Assembly (NCBI GenBank): GCA_946186185.1
Contig: CAMHMJ010000003.1
Span: 62,001 to 126,000, forward strand
Direction of reading: 5' to 3'
DNA length: 64,000 bases
DNA from: an uncultured Treponema sp.
GTDB taxonomy: Bacteria; Spirochaetota; Spirochaetia; Treponematales; Treponemataceae
A program made the translations under genes and the position numbers. Of the stretch, positions 44,192 to 53,608 are shown in pieces. The notes below the pieces were generated by a model, which worked only from the letters and a program-made list of their open reading frames with translations, did no database searches and had not been told where the DNA came from. Numbering within the stretch: the first letter of the stretch is position 1; each line of letters opens with the position of its first letter.

Positions 44192-44749
44192 ATGCGTAGA
44201 AAATTACTTTTTGTTTTATTCACCTTGCTTGATTCCACAATTTTAACTGCTCTTGACAATCCAAATGTTAATCAGTTTACAGTTCGTTCTGATAAAGGAA
44301 ATGTTTTCTCTGTAAATCAGAATATCAGTACTGTTTTTGAACAGCTGGGGGAACCGGACTCAAAAAAGAATATGTGGGCTGAGTATCCCAATGCCAGCTG
44401 TGCTTATTACAATGTTGAATATGATGGAATCGATTTCAGTTATTATGATATCAATAATAATGTTGTGTTCATTGATGTTCATAATAAAAAGTATTCAATT
44501 TGTGATAACGGTATTAGGGTTGGAAGCTCTTATTCAAAAATCATAAAGGAGTACGGTGAGCCGGAATACGAAAAATCTTTCTTTAATCCAAAGACAAACA
44601 GGAAAGAAATTCAACTGCGGTATTCCACCGCTGATTCAGATTTGTCGTATATAAAGCAGACAATTAAGCATTACTACGGAATAATTTTCTATGTTGATGA
44701 AATTACTAAAAAGTGCAGCTCATTTGTAATCTACTGGAATTACGAATAG
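44192..44749 (+). CDS. small exported protein with BamE/SmpA-like segments
   Basis: 185 aa. ATG 44192 gives a signal peptide (MRRKLLFVLFTLLDSTILTA), while an in-frame TTG at 44165 would hide it; AGGAAG lies rather far upstream of the ATG. Two segments, ISTVFEQLGEPD and YSKIIKEYGEPE, follow the 'turn of helix, then G-x-P' pattern of SmpA/OmlA (BamE-like) domains. Function unknown. It is the third gene of the putative hydrolase cassette and ends next to a repeat element. Confidence 0.55.
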   Translation: MRRKLLFVLFTLLDSTILTALDNPNVNQFTVRSDKGNVFSVNQNISTVFEQLGEPDSKKNMWAEYPNASCAYYNVEYDGIDFSYYDINNNVVFIDVHNKKYSICDNGIRVGSSYSKIIKEYGEPEYEKSFFNPKTNRKEIQLRYSTADSDLSYIKQTIKHYYGIIFYVDEITKKCSSFVIYWNYE

Positions 44750-44756
44750 ACTGGTC

Positions 44757-44851
44757 TTGGCGGGAATTCTGTCTGGAAAACGGTAGTGCTGCTTCCTGGT
44801 GGCTGAGTGTTTTCCGAAGCAGGGGTCCCGCTGAAAGCCAATTTTCTGGAG
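44757..44851. repeat. shortened member of the inverted-repeat element family
   Basis: TTGGCGGGAATTCTG...CAGGGGTCCCGCTGAAAGCCAA forms an imperfect stem. Its plus strand matches the minus strand of the 39679 element (AACGGTAGTGCTGCTTCC and GGTGGCTGAGTGTTTT). It fills the gap between two convergent genes. Confidence 0.65.
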
Positions 44852-44852
44852 T

Positions 44853-45599
44853 TTACAGAACTTTTTCAAGGAACGCCTTTGTGCGTTCCTGTTTTGGATT
44901 TTTCAGGATTTCGTCAGGGGTGCCTTCTTCGATGATAGTGCCGTCGTCCATAAAAATTACGCGGTTACTTACTTCCCGGGCAAAACCGATTTCGTGGGTT
45001 ACAACAACCATGGTCATGCCTTCCTTTGCAAGTTCTTTCATTACCTGAAGAACTTCTCCTACCATTTCCGGGTCAAGGGCACTGGTGGGTTCGTCAAAAA
45101 GCATAATGGAAGGGTTCATGGCAAGGCTTCGTGCTATTGCAACGCGCTGCTTCTGACCCCCGGAAAGCTGTCCCGGGTAGGCGTTTGCCTTGTCTTCAAG
45201 TCCGACACGGCGCAGAAGCTCCATGGCGTTTTTTTCAGCTTCTTCTTTTGTCTGCTTTTTGAGTTTTACGGGCGCAAGAGTAATGTTTTTTAAAACCGTC
45301 ATCAGAGGAAACAGGTTAAAATGCTGGAAAACCATGCCGATATTTTCACGAACCTTGTTTATGTCCGTTCCCTTTTCGTTGATATCCGTTCCGTTTACAA
45401 CGATTTTTCCGCCGTTCGCAATTTCGAGCTTGTTCAGGCATCTTAAGAATGTGGATTTTCCGCTTCCGGAAGGTCCGATAACACAGACTACTTCGCCTTC
45501 GTGAATGTCAATGTTGATTCCCTTGAGAATATGGAGTTTTCCAAAGCTTTTCTGGAGGTTCTCAACATGAATTTTAATATTCTTTTTTGTTTCGTTCAT
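44853..45599 (-). CDS. polar amino acid ABC transporter ATP-binding protein (GlnQ type)
   Basis: A 248-aa ATPase driving an amino acid importer. Walker A GPSGSGKS is at 42-49, the Q-loop is in FQHFNLFP, the signature is LSGGQKQR, Walker B is IMLFDEPTS and the H-loop is VTHE. No permease or binding protein gene is adjacent, so it is an orphan here. It follows the histidinol phosphatase gene by 15 bp and is last in that minus-strand run. Confidence 0.93.
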   Translation of the reverse strand: MNETKKNIKIHVENLQKSFGKLHILKGINIDIHEGEVVCVIGPSGSGKSTFLRCLNKLEIANGGKIVVNGTDINEKGTDINKVRENIGMVFQHFNLFPLMTVLKNITLAPVKLKKQTKEEAEKNAMELLRRVGLEDKANAYPGQLSGGQKQRVAIARSLAMNPSIMLFDEPTSALDPEMVGEVLQVMKELAKEGMTMVVVTHEIGFAREVSNRVIFMDDGTIIEEGTPDEILKNPKQERTKAFLEKVL

Positions 45600-45614
45600 C
45601 TGTATTTCCTTCTG

Positions 45615-46454
45615 TTAGATTTTCTGAAAAAGGATTTCCGCTTTTTCGTTCAGATATGCGGTTTCTGAGTAGCCGGCCTTTCTTGCCGCTGCGTAAGCCC
45701 GTTCAAATTCGCTGTCTAAGTTTTCCTTTGAATGAGCATCGCTTGAAATAATAACAGGGACGCCCTTATCGTGCAAGATTGAAAGAAAGGTTCCGGAAGG
45801 GTACACATCGTCCATGGCTTTTCTTGCAATGGCTCCGGTATTGATTTCGGCAATTATGCCCGCTTTCTTTGCGCTTTCTGCCGTTTGCTTTAGTTCTTCA
45901 ATGTACCAGTCAGCATTTTCTTCAAAAAAGTGAAGCTTTCCGTTTCTTTTTCTGACCAGATCCGGGTGACCAAGAATGGTAAAATCTCCTTTTTTAAGCA
46001 TTTCCCGTTCAAGGTAAAAGTATTCCTGTACGCATTTTTTTCCGTCGCCATTAAAAAACTTTTCAATGCCTTCCTGTACTATCTCAGTTTTGTCGTCAAT
46101 TCCGAAAATGCCGTCTTCGGTTCCCACATAGTGCACGCTACCAATCAGGTAGTCCGGTTTTAGTTCCCTGTAGTCGCTGAAAGAAGGCTTTGTAATTCCG
46201 GGGATATATTCGGCTTCAAAACCCAGAAGAACCTTGATTTTTCCTTCAAAGGCTTTTTTTGCATTCATAACGCTTTCGATGTAATCCTGAAATTCCCGGG
46301 GTGCAATGTGCCAGCTGTCTGCAAAGGGCCAGGCGGAATGGCTTGAAAATCCGATTATATCAAAGCCTTTTTTTACGGCTTCTTCAAGAATTTCTAGCGG
46401 AGTTCCTTTTCCGTCGCAAAACTGTGTGTGGGTGTGATAATTTGCTTTAATCAT
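45615..46454 (-). CDS. histidinol-phosphatase (PHP family)
   Basis: A 279-aa PHP-domain phosphoesterase of the HisJ/HisK type, which removes phosphate from L-histidinol phosphate. Metal-binding residues are visible in YHTHTQFCDG (His7, His9), GFSSHS, GFEAEY, GSVHYV, LGHPDL and SSDAHS. No other his genes are nearby. It sits between a two-component kinase gene and the GlnQ-type ATPase. Confidence 0.88.
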   Translation of the reverse strand: MIKANYHTHTQFCDGKGTPLEILEEAVKKGFDIIGFSSHSAWPFADSWHIAPREFQDYIESVMNAKKAFEGKIKVLLGFEAEYIPGITKPSFSDYRELKPDYLIGSVHYVGTEDGIFGIDDKTEIVQEGIEKFFNGDGKKCVQEYFYLEREMLKKGDFTILGHPDLVRKRNGKLHFFEENADWYIEELKQTAESAKKAGIIAEINTGAIARKAMDDVYPSGTFLSILHDKGVPVIISSDAHSKENLDSEFERAYAAARKAGYSETAYLNEKAEILFQKI

Positions 46455-46523
46455 TTCCGGTTTTTCCTGGTTGCGCCCCTGTGAGCGCCTGTCGTTTATG
46501 AAAAGTATGAAAAAGTTCCTTCT

Positions 46524-48512
46524 TCATTTTCGGTTTTCCTGCAGTTTCCAGTTTTCTGCCTGCTGTCTGAAGGACCAGAATGCGTTCTTCAGTTCGTTTA
46601 GGGTTTCAAAAATTACCGGAGTGTCGCCCCGTTCGCAGGCGCTTTCCAGATTTTGAGAGAGAAGTGAAATCTGCTTTTGTGAAATGGTCATTGCGCTTCC
46701 CTTAAGCTTGTGGAACAGGGCTTTTCCCTGAGAAAAATCATTTTTTTCACAGGCGCTCTGGGCGTTCATCAGCAGGTTCTGTGTCTGGGAAAGGAATTCT
46801 GAAAGAAGCCGTTTTCCAAGAGCTTCATCGTGGCTGATTGTGTTTTCAAAATCCACGAAGTCCCAGATTTTGCGCCTTTGCACAGCGATTTTATCGTCTT
46901 CCACTTTCTTTAGGAGCGAAAAAATATTTTCGCTTTTAAAAGGCTTCTGGAGTGCGTAATTAAAACCGTCTGCCTTAAGCTCGTCCTTTATCTCTTTTGC
47001 TTCTTCTGCGGTGCAGGCTACAAGTACCGATTTTACTCCGTTTTCGCGAAGCTTTCTTGCAGTGTCCCGGCCGTCCAGGGAAGGCATGTTCAAATCAAGG
47101 AAAATTAATTCAAAATCCCTGTTTTCCTGAATCTTTTTTAAGACATCGTCACCGTTCTGGCATTCAGATACTTCCGCTCCGGTTTTTCGTAAGAGCTCCG
47201 TCTGAATGCTGCGGTTCACATTGTCGTCTTCCGCAACAAGAACCTTTTTACCCTTCAGAAAGGCCGGAATATGGTTTACGATTTCCTGTTCATTCTCAGC
47301 TGCAGAAATTTCAACTTCCTTTGTCTGCAAGATTATGTTATCAAAATCCGTGGAGTTTTTTTCTGTAAGCAGTTCATTAAGCCGGCCAATCTGAATCGGC
47401 TTGTAGATAAAGTCTTCAAAGCAGTTTTTTACGTGACTTCTTGCCCGCTGGGAAAGATTTCCTTCCTTTACCATCAGAAAAAGCCGGGTGTTCTTGATTG
47501 AGTCCTTTTTATGGATGCGGGAGCTCAGTTCCCAGCCGTCGTAAATCGGAATGTGCATGTCTATAAAGGCGATCCCGAAGGGATCTTCCATGTTAGCAGC
47601 ATACTCCATGGTTAAAAGGGCTTCCTTTGCATTTGTTGCAAAATGAATGTTCTGGATCCCCAGGCTCTTAAGTTTTTTTGCAAGGCTGTTGGCCGAAAGC
47701 TTGGAGGAATCCACGATTAAAATCTTGGTATTCGCCGGAAGGGTGATGTTGTACATTGAGCTTTCAGCTTTCTTTACTTCTTTTAACGGGAATACGCAGG
47801 AGAATACGGAGCCTCCGAAGGGATTCTTGTCGTATTTTATGGTTCCGCCCATCAGCGTCATAAGTCCCTTGCAGATTGCAAGTCCCAGGCCGCTTCCGGT
47901 GTATTTTGGGAAAGGCTGTCCAACAGGAAGGCTTTCGTTCTGAGTCTCTTCCTGAAAATAGGTATCAAAAATTTTATGACGGTTTTCTTCCTTTACGCCC
48001 CGGCCGCTGTCCGTAATTCTGAATTCGATGTGCTCAGGACCGGCAAAGGAAAGCTCCGTGTGGATATAGCCTTCGCTGGTGAATTTTAAGGCGTTCCCCA
48101 GAAGATTTAAGAGAATCTGTTTGTAGCGGAGCTGGTCTCCTTCAACTAAATCCGGAAGGCTGTAGTCGATGTCGGAAACAATTTCCAGGTTTTTGCAGAA
48201 GGCCTCGATGCTTATCATGTTTACGATATTTTCAGTGGTGGATTTGATGTCAAAGGGAGCGATATTCAGCTTCATCTGATTCTGGCGTATTTTTGCAATG
48301 TCCAGAACATCGTTTGTCAGCATTTTTAACACGTCGGCACCGTATTCGATGTGAGAAACATATTCTGCCTGTTCCGGGTTCAGGTCGGTTTCTTTTAAAA
48401 GGCTTATTGTACCTAAAATTGTCTGAAGTGGAGTTTTTAATTCATGAACGCAGTGTGAAATCATTAAATCATGAGGGACTTCATTTAATTTAGTTTCATT
48501 ATTTGGCTGCAT
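46524..48512 (-). CDS. hybrid sensor histidine kinase with two receiver domains and HPt
   Basis: 662 aa with no membrane span, so it is cytoplasmic and takes its signal from a partner. Order: HisKA with His23 (HELKTPL), HATPase_c (GSGLGLAICKG), receiver 1 with Asp318 (FIDMHIP), receiver 2 with Asp473 (FLDLNMP), and a C-terminal HPt with His601 (FHKLKGSA). A full phosphorelay is thus in one chain. It starts inside the end of the REC-STAS-REC gene (14-bp overlap), so the two are translationally coupled and probably partners. Confidence 0.92.
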   Translation of the reverse strand: MQPNNETKLNEVPHDLMISHCVHELKTPLQTILGTISLLKETDLNPEQAEYVSHIEYGADVLKMLTNDVLDIAKIRQNQMKLNIAPFDIKSTTENIVNMISIEAFCKNLEIVSDIDYSLPDLVEGDQLRYKQILLNLLGNALKFTSEGYIHTELSFAGPEHIEFRITDSGRGVKEENRHKIFDTYFQEETQNESLPVGQPFPKYTGSGLGLAICKGLMTLMGGTIKYDKNPFGGSVFSCVFPLKEVKKAESSMYNITLPANTKILIVDSSKLSANSLAKKLKSLGIQNIHFATNAKEALLTMEYAANMEDPFGIAFIDMHIPIYDGWELSSRIHKKDSIKNTRLFLMVKEGNLSQRARSHVKNCFEDFIYKPIQIGRLNELLTEKNSTDFDNIILQTKEVEISAAENEQEIVNHIPAFLKGKKVLVAEDDNVNRSIQTELLRKTGAEVSECQNGDDVLKKIQENRDFELIFLDLNMPSLDGRDTARKLRENGVKSVLVACTAEEAKEIKDELKADGFNYALQKPFKSENIFSLLKKVEDDKIAVQRRKIWDFVDFENTISHDEALGKRLLSEFLSQTQNLLMNAQSACEKNDFSQGKALFHKLKGSAMTISQKQISLLSQNLESACERGDTPVIFETLNELKNAFWSFRQQAENWKLQENRK

Positions 48513-49758
48513 TTAAGATTTCTCCGGCCTTGTTTACGAGTACTTCCGGCTTCTGGGGTTTTACAAGATACTGTTTTGCTCCCAGCTGGAGTGCCCTGAT
48601 GATAACCTCTCTCTTTGTTATCTGTGAATAAATGATAACCGGAACCCGGCTCTTGTTTTCAGCCATTTTTTTGAGGGCTTCAAAACCATTCATTCCCGGC
48701 ATATACATATCCATTATCACGATTGAATAGCTGTTGTAGGTTTTAAAATCGATAAATTCGGCGGGATTTTTAAAGCCGTCGCAGATATAGCCGGCCTTTC
48801 TGAAGGCATTTGTGAGTAAATCAACAATTACTGCATCGTCGTCTAAGATTGCAACCTTTCTGGCTTCCTTTAATTTTTCAAGGGGTTTCGGTTCTTCCGT
48901 TACGTCCTGAGAAAAGCGCATTTCAAGGGAGCCGGAAGTGTTTCCTGTATCCTCTGTTTCCTGAAGAATCTTGTCCGTTACGATGTCGGAAACCTGATAT
49001 GCCGTTGAAGTTTCTACGATGGAGTTTAAAACCTGGCTGATGTCAGTTGAAACCTGAATGCCGTTGTATTCCGGGTGTCCGTAAATAAGTTCCTTTACAA
49101 AATCGCTTAGGGAAAGAACGTAGATATTGGAGTTTTTAATATGGGAGCCGGAAATTACATTGTTCAGAAGCAGCTCCAGATTTAGGCCGTCAACAAAGGT
49201 CAGGTCAAGGTCCGTCATCATGAGGATAATTTTAGGGGACTCAAGACCGGACTGCATTATCAGCTCGGAAAGCTTGTACCTTAAGAGGAAGAGCTTTTCC
49301 CGGTTCAGGCCACGGGCAATTTCTATAAAAATTATATTTTCGTTTCTGTGAAGTTCAAGGATACAAGGGGTCTGATCCATTGAAAACGGTACCTGAAGCA
49401 CTTTTCCGATGGCTTCAAAGAAAAGGTCGAATTTAATCGGCTTCATGAAGTACTTGATGATTCCAAGCTTTGCGTACACCGAAATCATGTTTTTTTCAAC
49501 AAGAGGGCCGGAAGCAATCATCGGAATGCGGGAAGCGTTCGGGTCAGCCTTTACTTTTTTCAGAAAATCCAGGACATAGTCCAGGGGGTCGTTTTCGTTT
49601 ATGTCTACAATTACAAGGTCCGGAAAGAGGGAAATCATCTTCGGAATTGAATCGAATTTATCCTGCACAAAATGTGCCTCGATTTTTTCAGAAGCGAACT
49701 TGTCTTTTAAGAATTCTGCGAAAATAGGAGAAGCATCAACGACCAATACTGTTTTCAT
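48499..49758 (-). CDS. response regulator with REC, STAS-like and REC domains
   Basis: 419 aa. Receiver 1 (about 1-118) has Asp8 and phospho-acceptor Asp52 (VIVDINE). The middle (about 130-245) has alternating strands and helices around ILMMTDLDLTFVDG that look like a STAS-type domain. Receiver 2 (about 300-419) has ILDDD and acceptor Asp in IVIMDMYMPGMNG. There is no DNA-binding domain, so output would be by protein contact. ATG 49758 was preferred to one three codons earlier; neither has a clear Shine-Dalgarno. Coupled to the hybrid kinase gene. Confidence 0.8.
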   Translation of the reverse strand: MKTVLVVDASPIFAEFLKDKFASEKIEAHFVQDKFDSIPKMISLFPDLVIVDINENDPLDYVLDFLKKVKADPNASRIPMIASGPLVEKNMISVYAKLGIIKYFMKPIKFDLFFEAIGKVLQVPFSMDQTPCILELHRNENIIFIEIARGLNREKLFLLRYKLSELIMQSGLESPKIILMMTDLDLTFVDGLNLELLLNNVISGSHIKNSNIYVLSLSDFVKELIYGHPEYNGIQVSTDISQVLNSIVETSTAYQVSDIVTDKILQETEDTGNTSGSLEMRFSQDVTEEPKPLEKLKEARKVAILDDDAVIVDLLTNAFRKAGYICDGFKNPAEFIDFKTYNSYSIVIMDMYMPGMNGFEALKKMAENKSRVPVIIYSQITKREVIIRALQLGAKQYLVKPQKPEVLVNKAGEILNAAK

Positions 49759-49900
49759 AACATACATAATATACTACAGAAGTTAATTTTTCCACTATAA
49801 AATGCCCGAAAACGCTAATAGTAACAAGAAATTAGCAGGGAAGAGTGAAGGAAAAATTCCGGATTGTGCGTGCAAAGCTCGGCGAAAACACGCACATACC

Positions 49901-49926
49901 GCGTCGAAAATAGGCGTCGAAAATAG
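49901..49926. repeat. perfect 13-bp tandem repeat
   Basis: Two head-to-tail copies of GCGTCGAAAATAG lie 39 bp before the carboxypeptidase start in a divergent promoter region. It could be an operator or chance. Confidence 0.45.
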
Positions 49927-49964
49927 GTTTGCGCTTCGTTCTTTTTTATGTTATCTTTCTGACT

Positions 49965-51389
49965 ATGTCGAAAAATCAACTGAAAGAAGCCGCAAAATAT
50001 TTACTTTTTTTTATTGGTGCATATTTAATCCTTTCCTTTGGCATCCGCTCAATTCTGTTTTTTAACGGGACCAGGGATGCGCCTGAAAAAGCAGCCGGAT
50101 TAAATGCTGAACTTGAAAGGCTTCTTGATGATTCCTATCCTCAGAGAAAGACCCTTGTTTCCAGCCTTCCGTATAACACGGTTTTGCCGGAGCTTTCAGT
50201 TCTTGCTGAGTCTGCCATCTGCATTGATTTTTCAAACGGTTCTGTAATCTATGAAAAGGACGCGGACAGGGTAATTCCGCCTGCGTCTATGACAAAGCTT
50301 TTTTTAATGTATGTTGTATTCACTGAAATTGAAAAGGGACGGGTTTCCGAAAAGGATATAATTCCTATTGCAAAGGAAGGCTATGCCTGCAACATGATGC
50401 CTCATTCTTCCCTTATGTTCCTGGGGAAAAATCAGGTTGTAACCCTGGAAGAGCTTCTGATGGGACTTTCTGTCTGTTCCGGAAACGATGCTTCCTACGC
50501 CATTGCCTATTATCTTTACGGCAGCATGGAAAAATTCATTGAACGGATGAACGAAGAGGTGGAAAAACTGGGGCTGACCCACACACACTTTGTTGAAAGC
50601 TCCGGCTACAGCGAACTGAATGTTACTACCGCCCGGGAAATGGCCATTTTCTGCCGGGAATACCTGACCCGTTTCCCCGGGGCAATCCGGTATCATTCAA
50701 TTCCTTCTTTTTCATATCCGAAGGAGAAGAATCTGGCGCCGGAAGACCGGGGAAAGGAACGGACCCAGGATTTTACTAACGGCTTTCCGGAGCATATAAC
50801 CATGGAAATTGAACAGAAAAATACCAATCCTCTTCTTCCTGTTCTGGAGGGCTGCGACGGAATCAAAACCGGCTACATCGATGAAAGCGGTTACAATCTT
50901 GCCCTGACGGCAAAGCGGGACAACCTGCGTTTTATTTCCATCACCATGAAGGGGCCGGGCAATTCAACTCAGGAAGGGCAGGCCGGCCGGGTTCATGACG
51001 GAAAGGAGATTATGGAGTGGGCATTTAATACTTTTACCGACTACCAGTATTCGGATTTTCCGGAAGTGTACATGCCGGTTCTGGGGCCTTTCCAGACTCA
51101 CGCGATTTTAAAATGTGCATACAAGCCTTCCGCTCTTACAGTTCCCCGGGCCATTGCTAAAAATCCATGGCATGCGGAAAGCGAAGTTACAAGAAATGTT
51201 GTAGTTCCTGCTTATCTGAAGGGAAATATAAAGGCGGGGGAGGCCTACGGCTATGTTGAATATTCTGTGGGCTCCTATGTTCTTGAAAAAATCCCCCTTG
51301 TAAGCGACAGAACCCTGAAAAATGCACCGGCCATATTCAGATGGTCAGACGGTTTAATCGGCTTACTGATGAAATATAAAGCGAACTAA
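49965..51389 (+). CDS. dacA: D-alanyl-D-alanine carboxypeptidase (PBP5/6, peptidase S11)
   Basis: Trims the terminal D-Ala of peptidoglycan stem peptides. One N-terminal hydrophobic span (about 10-30) gives export. The three penicillin-binding motifs are present: SMTK with Ser108 and Lys111, SGN at 172-174 and KTG at 301-303. The C-terminal beta domain follows (about 350-474). ATG 49965 was chosen over the upstream TTG (49929). The RRM protein gene follows 15 bp on. Confidence 0.93.
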   Translation: MSKNQLKEAAKYLLFFIGAYLILSFGIRSILFFNGTRDAPEKAAGLNAELERLLDDSYPQRKTLVSSLPYNTVLPELSVLAESAICIDFSNGSVIYEKDADRVIPPASMTKLFLMYVVFTEIEKGRVSEKDIIPIAKEGYACNMMPHSSLMFLGKNQVVTLEELLMGLSVCSGNDASYAIAYYLYGSMEKFIERMNEEVEKLGLTHTHFVESSGYSELNVTTAREMAIFCREYLTRFPGAIRYHSIPSFSYPKEKNLAPEDRGKERTQDFTNGFPEHITMEIEQKNTNPLLPVLEGCDGIKTGYIDESGYNLALTAKRDNLRFISITMKGPGNSTQEGQAGRVHDGKEIMEWAFNTFTDYQYSDFPEVYMPVLGPFQTHAILKCAYKPSALTVPRAIAKNPWHAESEVTRNVVVPAYLKGNIKAGEAYGYVEYSVGSYVLEKIPLVSDRTLKNAPAIFRWSDGLIGLLMKYKAN

Positions 51390-51404
51390 AGCGGAGGTCA
51401 TAAA

Positions 51405-51692
51405 ATGCCAAAACGAATTCATGTGGGAAACTTAAGCTTTCAGACAACGGAAGAATCCCTTTCCTCTCTTTTTGAAGGATACGGCGAAGTTCTTTCTGTT
51501 TCAATTATAAAAGACAAGGCAACGGATGTTTCAAAGGGCTTCGGCTTTGTGGAGCTTGAAGACGACGAGCTTGCCTTAAAAGCCGTTAGCGACCTTAGCG
51601 GAAAGCTCTTTGAAGGAAGAAAAATCCGGGTGAGCATCGCAAACGACAGAAAGCCCGTAAATAAGGCCAGCCTCTATAAAAAATCAAGATAA
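51405..51692 (+). CDS. RRM-domain RNA-binding protein
   Basis: A 95-aa single RNA-recognition motif. RNP2 is IHVGNL (5-10) and RNP1 is KGFGFVEL (near 45-52), followed by a short basic tail. Such small RRM proteins are common in spirochaetes, cyanobacteria and Bacteroidetes and bind single-stranded RNA. SD GGAGG. It is in an operon-like position behind dacA. Confidence 0.93.
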   Translation: MPKRIHVGNLSFQTTEESLSSLFEGYGEVLSVSIIKDKATDVSKGFGFVELEDDELALKAVSDLSGKLFEGRKIRVSIANDRKPVNKASLYKKSR

Positions 51693-51749
51693 GTCGGGTT
51701 CCCGCTGAGAGCCAATTTTGGAGTAGGATTAATAAAACTCGACATTCGA
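51693..51749. repeat. half member of the inverted-repeat element family
   Basis: GTCGGGTTCCCGCTGAGAGCC...TAAAACTCGACATTCGA matches the right end of the 39679 element. The left arm is reduced to a few bases. It fills the gap between two convergent genes. Confidence 0.7.
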
Positions 51750-51753
51750 CCAT

Positions 51754-53481
51754 TTAGATCTTCATTACCACATTGGGAACCTTTGGCTTTGCTTCCCGCT
51801 TGAAAAGGTATTTTAACGGGTGAATGTCAAAGGAGTTGGAAGCCCAGCCGCCTACCGCGTTCAAATCGATGACGTTAAAGCTAACCGGGTGCTGAATCGG
51901 TAAAATTTCTGCGTCGTCCAGTAAAAGCTGTTCCGCCTGGGCTAAAAGCTTTCCGTGAGTTTCGTGGGTTACAAGGCTGGCTTCTTCAATCAACCGTTCA
52001 AATTCGTCGTTTTTCCAGCCGGAAACATTCAGGGTTGAGTTTTTTCTGAAAAGCTCAAGGAAGGCAAGAGGGTCTGCAAAATCTCCTATCCAGGTGTAGG
52101 AAAAAATATCGGCTTCAGTTTCTTCAATTTTGGAAAGATATTCGCTGCTTGGAATTTCAATTGTTTCAAGCTTTACTCCCAGAGGTTCCCAGGCCTTTTT
52201 TAATATTTCCGCCTGTCCCTTAAGCCAGTCCCCTTCATTTACGGCAAAGGAAATTGTCAGCTCCTGGTCAGCATCAATTCCGTGCTTTTTCCTGCATTCC
52301 TTCATCAGGCTTAGGGCTTCTTCCTTGTCCGTGTACACATAGCCCTGAACCTGCGGGTAGCCTGCAAGAGGGTAGACCAAGGTAGTTGCCTTTACAAAAG
52401 TATCTTTTCTGAGCTCGTCCCAGGGAACGGCCTCCAGAAGCGCTGCCCTGAAATCCCGTTTGTTCCACACAGAATCTTCTTTTCCTGCCTTGAAAAACAG
52501 GTACTCGGTGGCAAATTCTGCGCTCAGGTGGGAAGTGTCCTTCTGAATGATGCGCTTTGCGTCCACGGTGCTGGAAATCCAGTCCGCCTTTCCCGTATTA
52601 AAAAGGTAGGTGTTTTCGTCTTTGTCGGAACTCAGAATAAAAGTAATTTTTTCAAGGGGCGTGTGCTCCCTGTCCCAGTAGTTCTGGTTTTTTTCAAGAA
52701 TCAGGTTCAGTCCGTCAAAGCCCTTGATTTCAAAAGGGCCTGAAAAAACGTGAATGTCCTGGGGAACAACGGAAAAGCTCGGCATGCAGAGGATTTTTGC
52801 AAGGTGGGAAGCCGGATTTTTTAAGTGAATGGAAATTGTTTTTTCATCCGGGCAGGTGATTCCCACATCCTCCCGCTGGCCTCTTCCTTCCCTGAATTCT
52901 TTAGCACCCCGGACGATGTCAAAAAGGCTTGAAAAAGGTGCATTTTTTGTTTCAAGGAGCTTAATCCAGGAATCCCGCACCGTTTCCGAAGTGATGGCAG
53001 TTCCGTTACTCAGCTTTATGTTGTCCCGCAGGGTAAAGGTCCAGCGCTTTTTGTCCCGGCTGATTCTGTAGGCAGTGGCCAGTGCATATTCCGGGTTCAA
53101 GGTAATGGGGTCGTAGGAAAAAAGACCTTCGTAAAGCCCCGTAAGAATCTGGGCTTCCACGCTGTAGGCTGAAGTGTGGGGATTTAAGTCAAAATTATGT
53201 CTGCTTACAACTATCGTAAAATTCTTCTGAAGCTCACTGTTTACATAATTGTATATGTTTTCGCTTTCCGCTTCTAAAACTTCGTCGATTTCTTCGCCGT
53301 CATCTGTTCCCGGTGCATTCAGCTCTGAAATGCCGTCGGAGTTTGGTGAGTCCGGAGAAAGTTCCTGCTCCTGAGAGTCTGCATTTTCCGGAATGTTCTG
53401 AGAGAAGGAAGGAAAAATAAAAAAACTGAAGGCAAAAATCGAAAAGAGTGAAAAAACAGTTCGTTTCAAAATTCTGTACAT
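51754..53481 (-). CDS. oligopeptide ABC transporter substrate-binding protein (SBP_bac_5)
   Basis: 575 aa. The signal peptide ends near FPSFSQ with no lipobox, so it is probably periplasmic rather than lipid-anchored. An acidic, Ser/Pro-rich linker (about 28-75) precedes the family-5 solute-binding fold: YEGLFSYDPITLNPEYALATAY, then RWTFTLRDNIKLSNG. ATG 53481 was chosen over the TTG at 53499. No permease genes are adjacent. Binding of oligopeptides is inferred from the family. Confidence 0.9.
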   Translation of the reverse strand: MYRILKRTVFSLFSIFAFSFFIFPSFSQNIPENADSQEQELSPDSPNSDGISELNAPGTDDGEEIDEVLEAESENIYNYVNSELQKNFTIVVSRHNFDLNPHTSAYSVEAQILTGLYEGLFSYDPITLNPEYALATAYRISRDKKRWTFTLRDNIKLSNGTAITSETVRDSWIKLLETKNAPFSSLFDIVRGAKEFREGRGQREDVGITCPDEKTISIHLKNPASHLAKILCMPSFSVVPQDIHVFSGPFEIKGFDGLNLILEKNQNYWDREHTPLEKITFILSSDKDENTYLFNTGKADWISSTVDAKRIIQKDTSHLSAEFATEYLFFKAGKEDSVWNKRDFRAALLEAVPWDELRKDTFVKATTLVYPLAGYPQVQGYVYTDKEEALSLMKECRKKHGIDADQELTISFAVNEGDWLKGQAEILKKAWEPLGVKLETIEIPSSEYLSKIEETEADIFSYTWIGDFADPLAFLELFRKNSTLNVSGWKNDEFERLIEEASLVTHETHGKLLAQAEQLLLDDAEILPIQHPVSFNVIDLNAVGGWASNSFDIHPLKYLFKREAKPKVPNVVMKI

Positions 53482-53562
53482 AGAATAATTCTGTCGCAAC
53501 TTGGCGAATTATGCAAGTGGAAAAATCGGCTGTTCCGGTGAGAGTCGTTTTGCGGAATTCAG

Positions 53563-53589
53563 ACGCGTCCTGCGTGGTGCTGGACGCGT
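53563..53589. other. hairpin in intergenic region
   Basis: Perfect 8-bp stem ACGCGTCC/GGACGCGT. It lies just after the stop of the unknown 470-aa gene and before the SBP gene (both minus strand). There is no T-run. The GCAGGACGCG segment also occurs in the hairpin at 39646. Confidence 0.55.
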
Positions 53590-53608
53590 TCTTCAGGGGA
53601 AGAGAAGT

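Noticed and set aside
49802..50065. 87-codon plus-strand frame near dacA
   Set aside because: It overlaps the dacA start in another frame and contains the tandem repeat; no ribosome site or recognisable protein.
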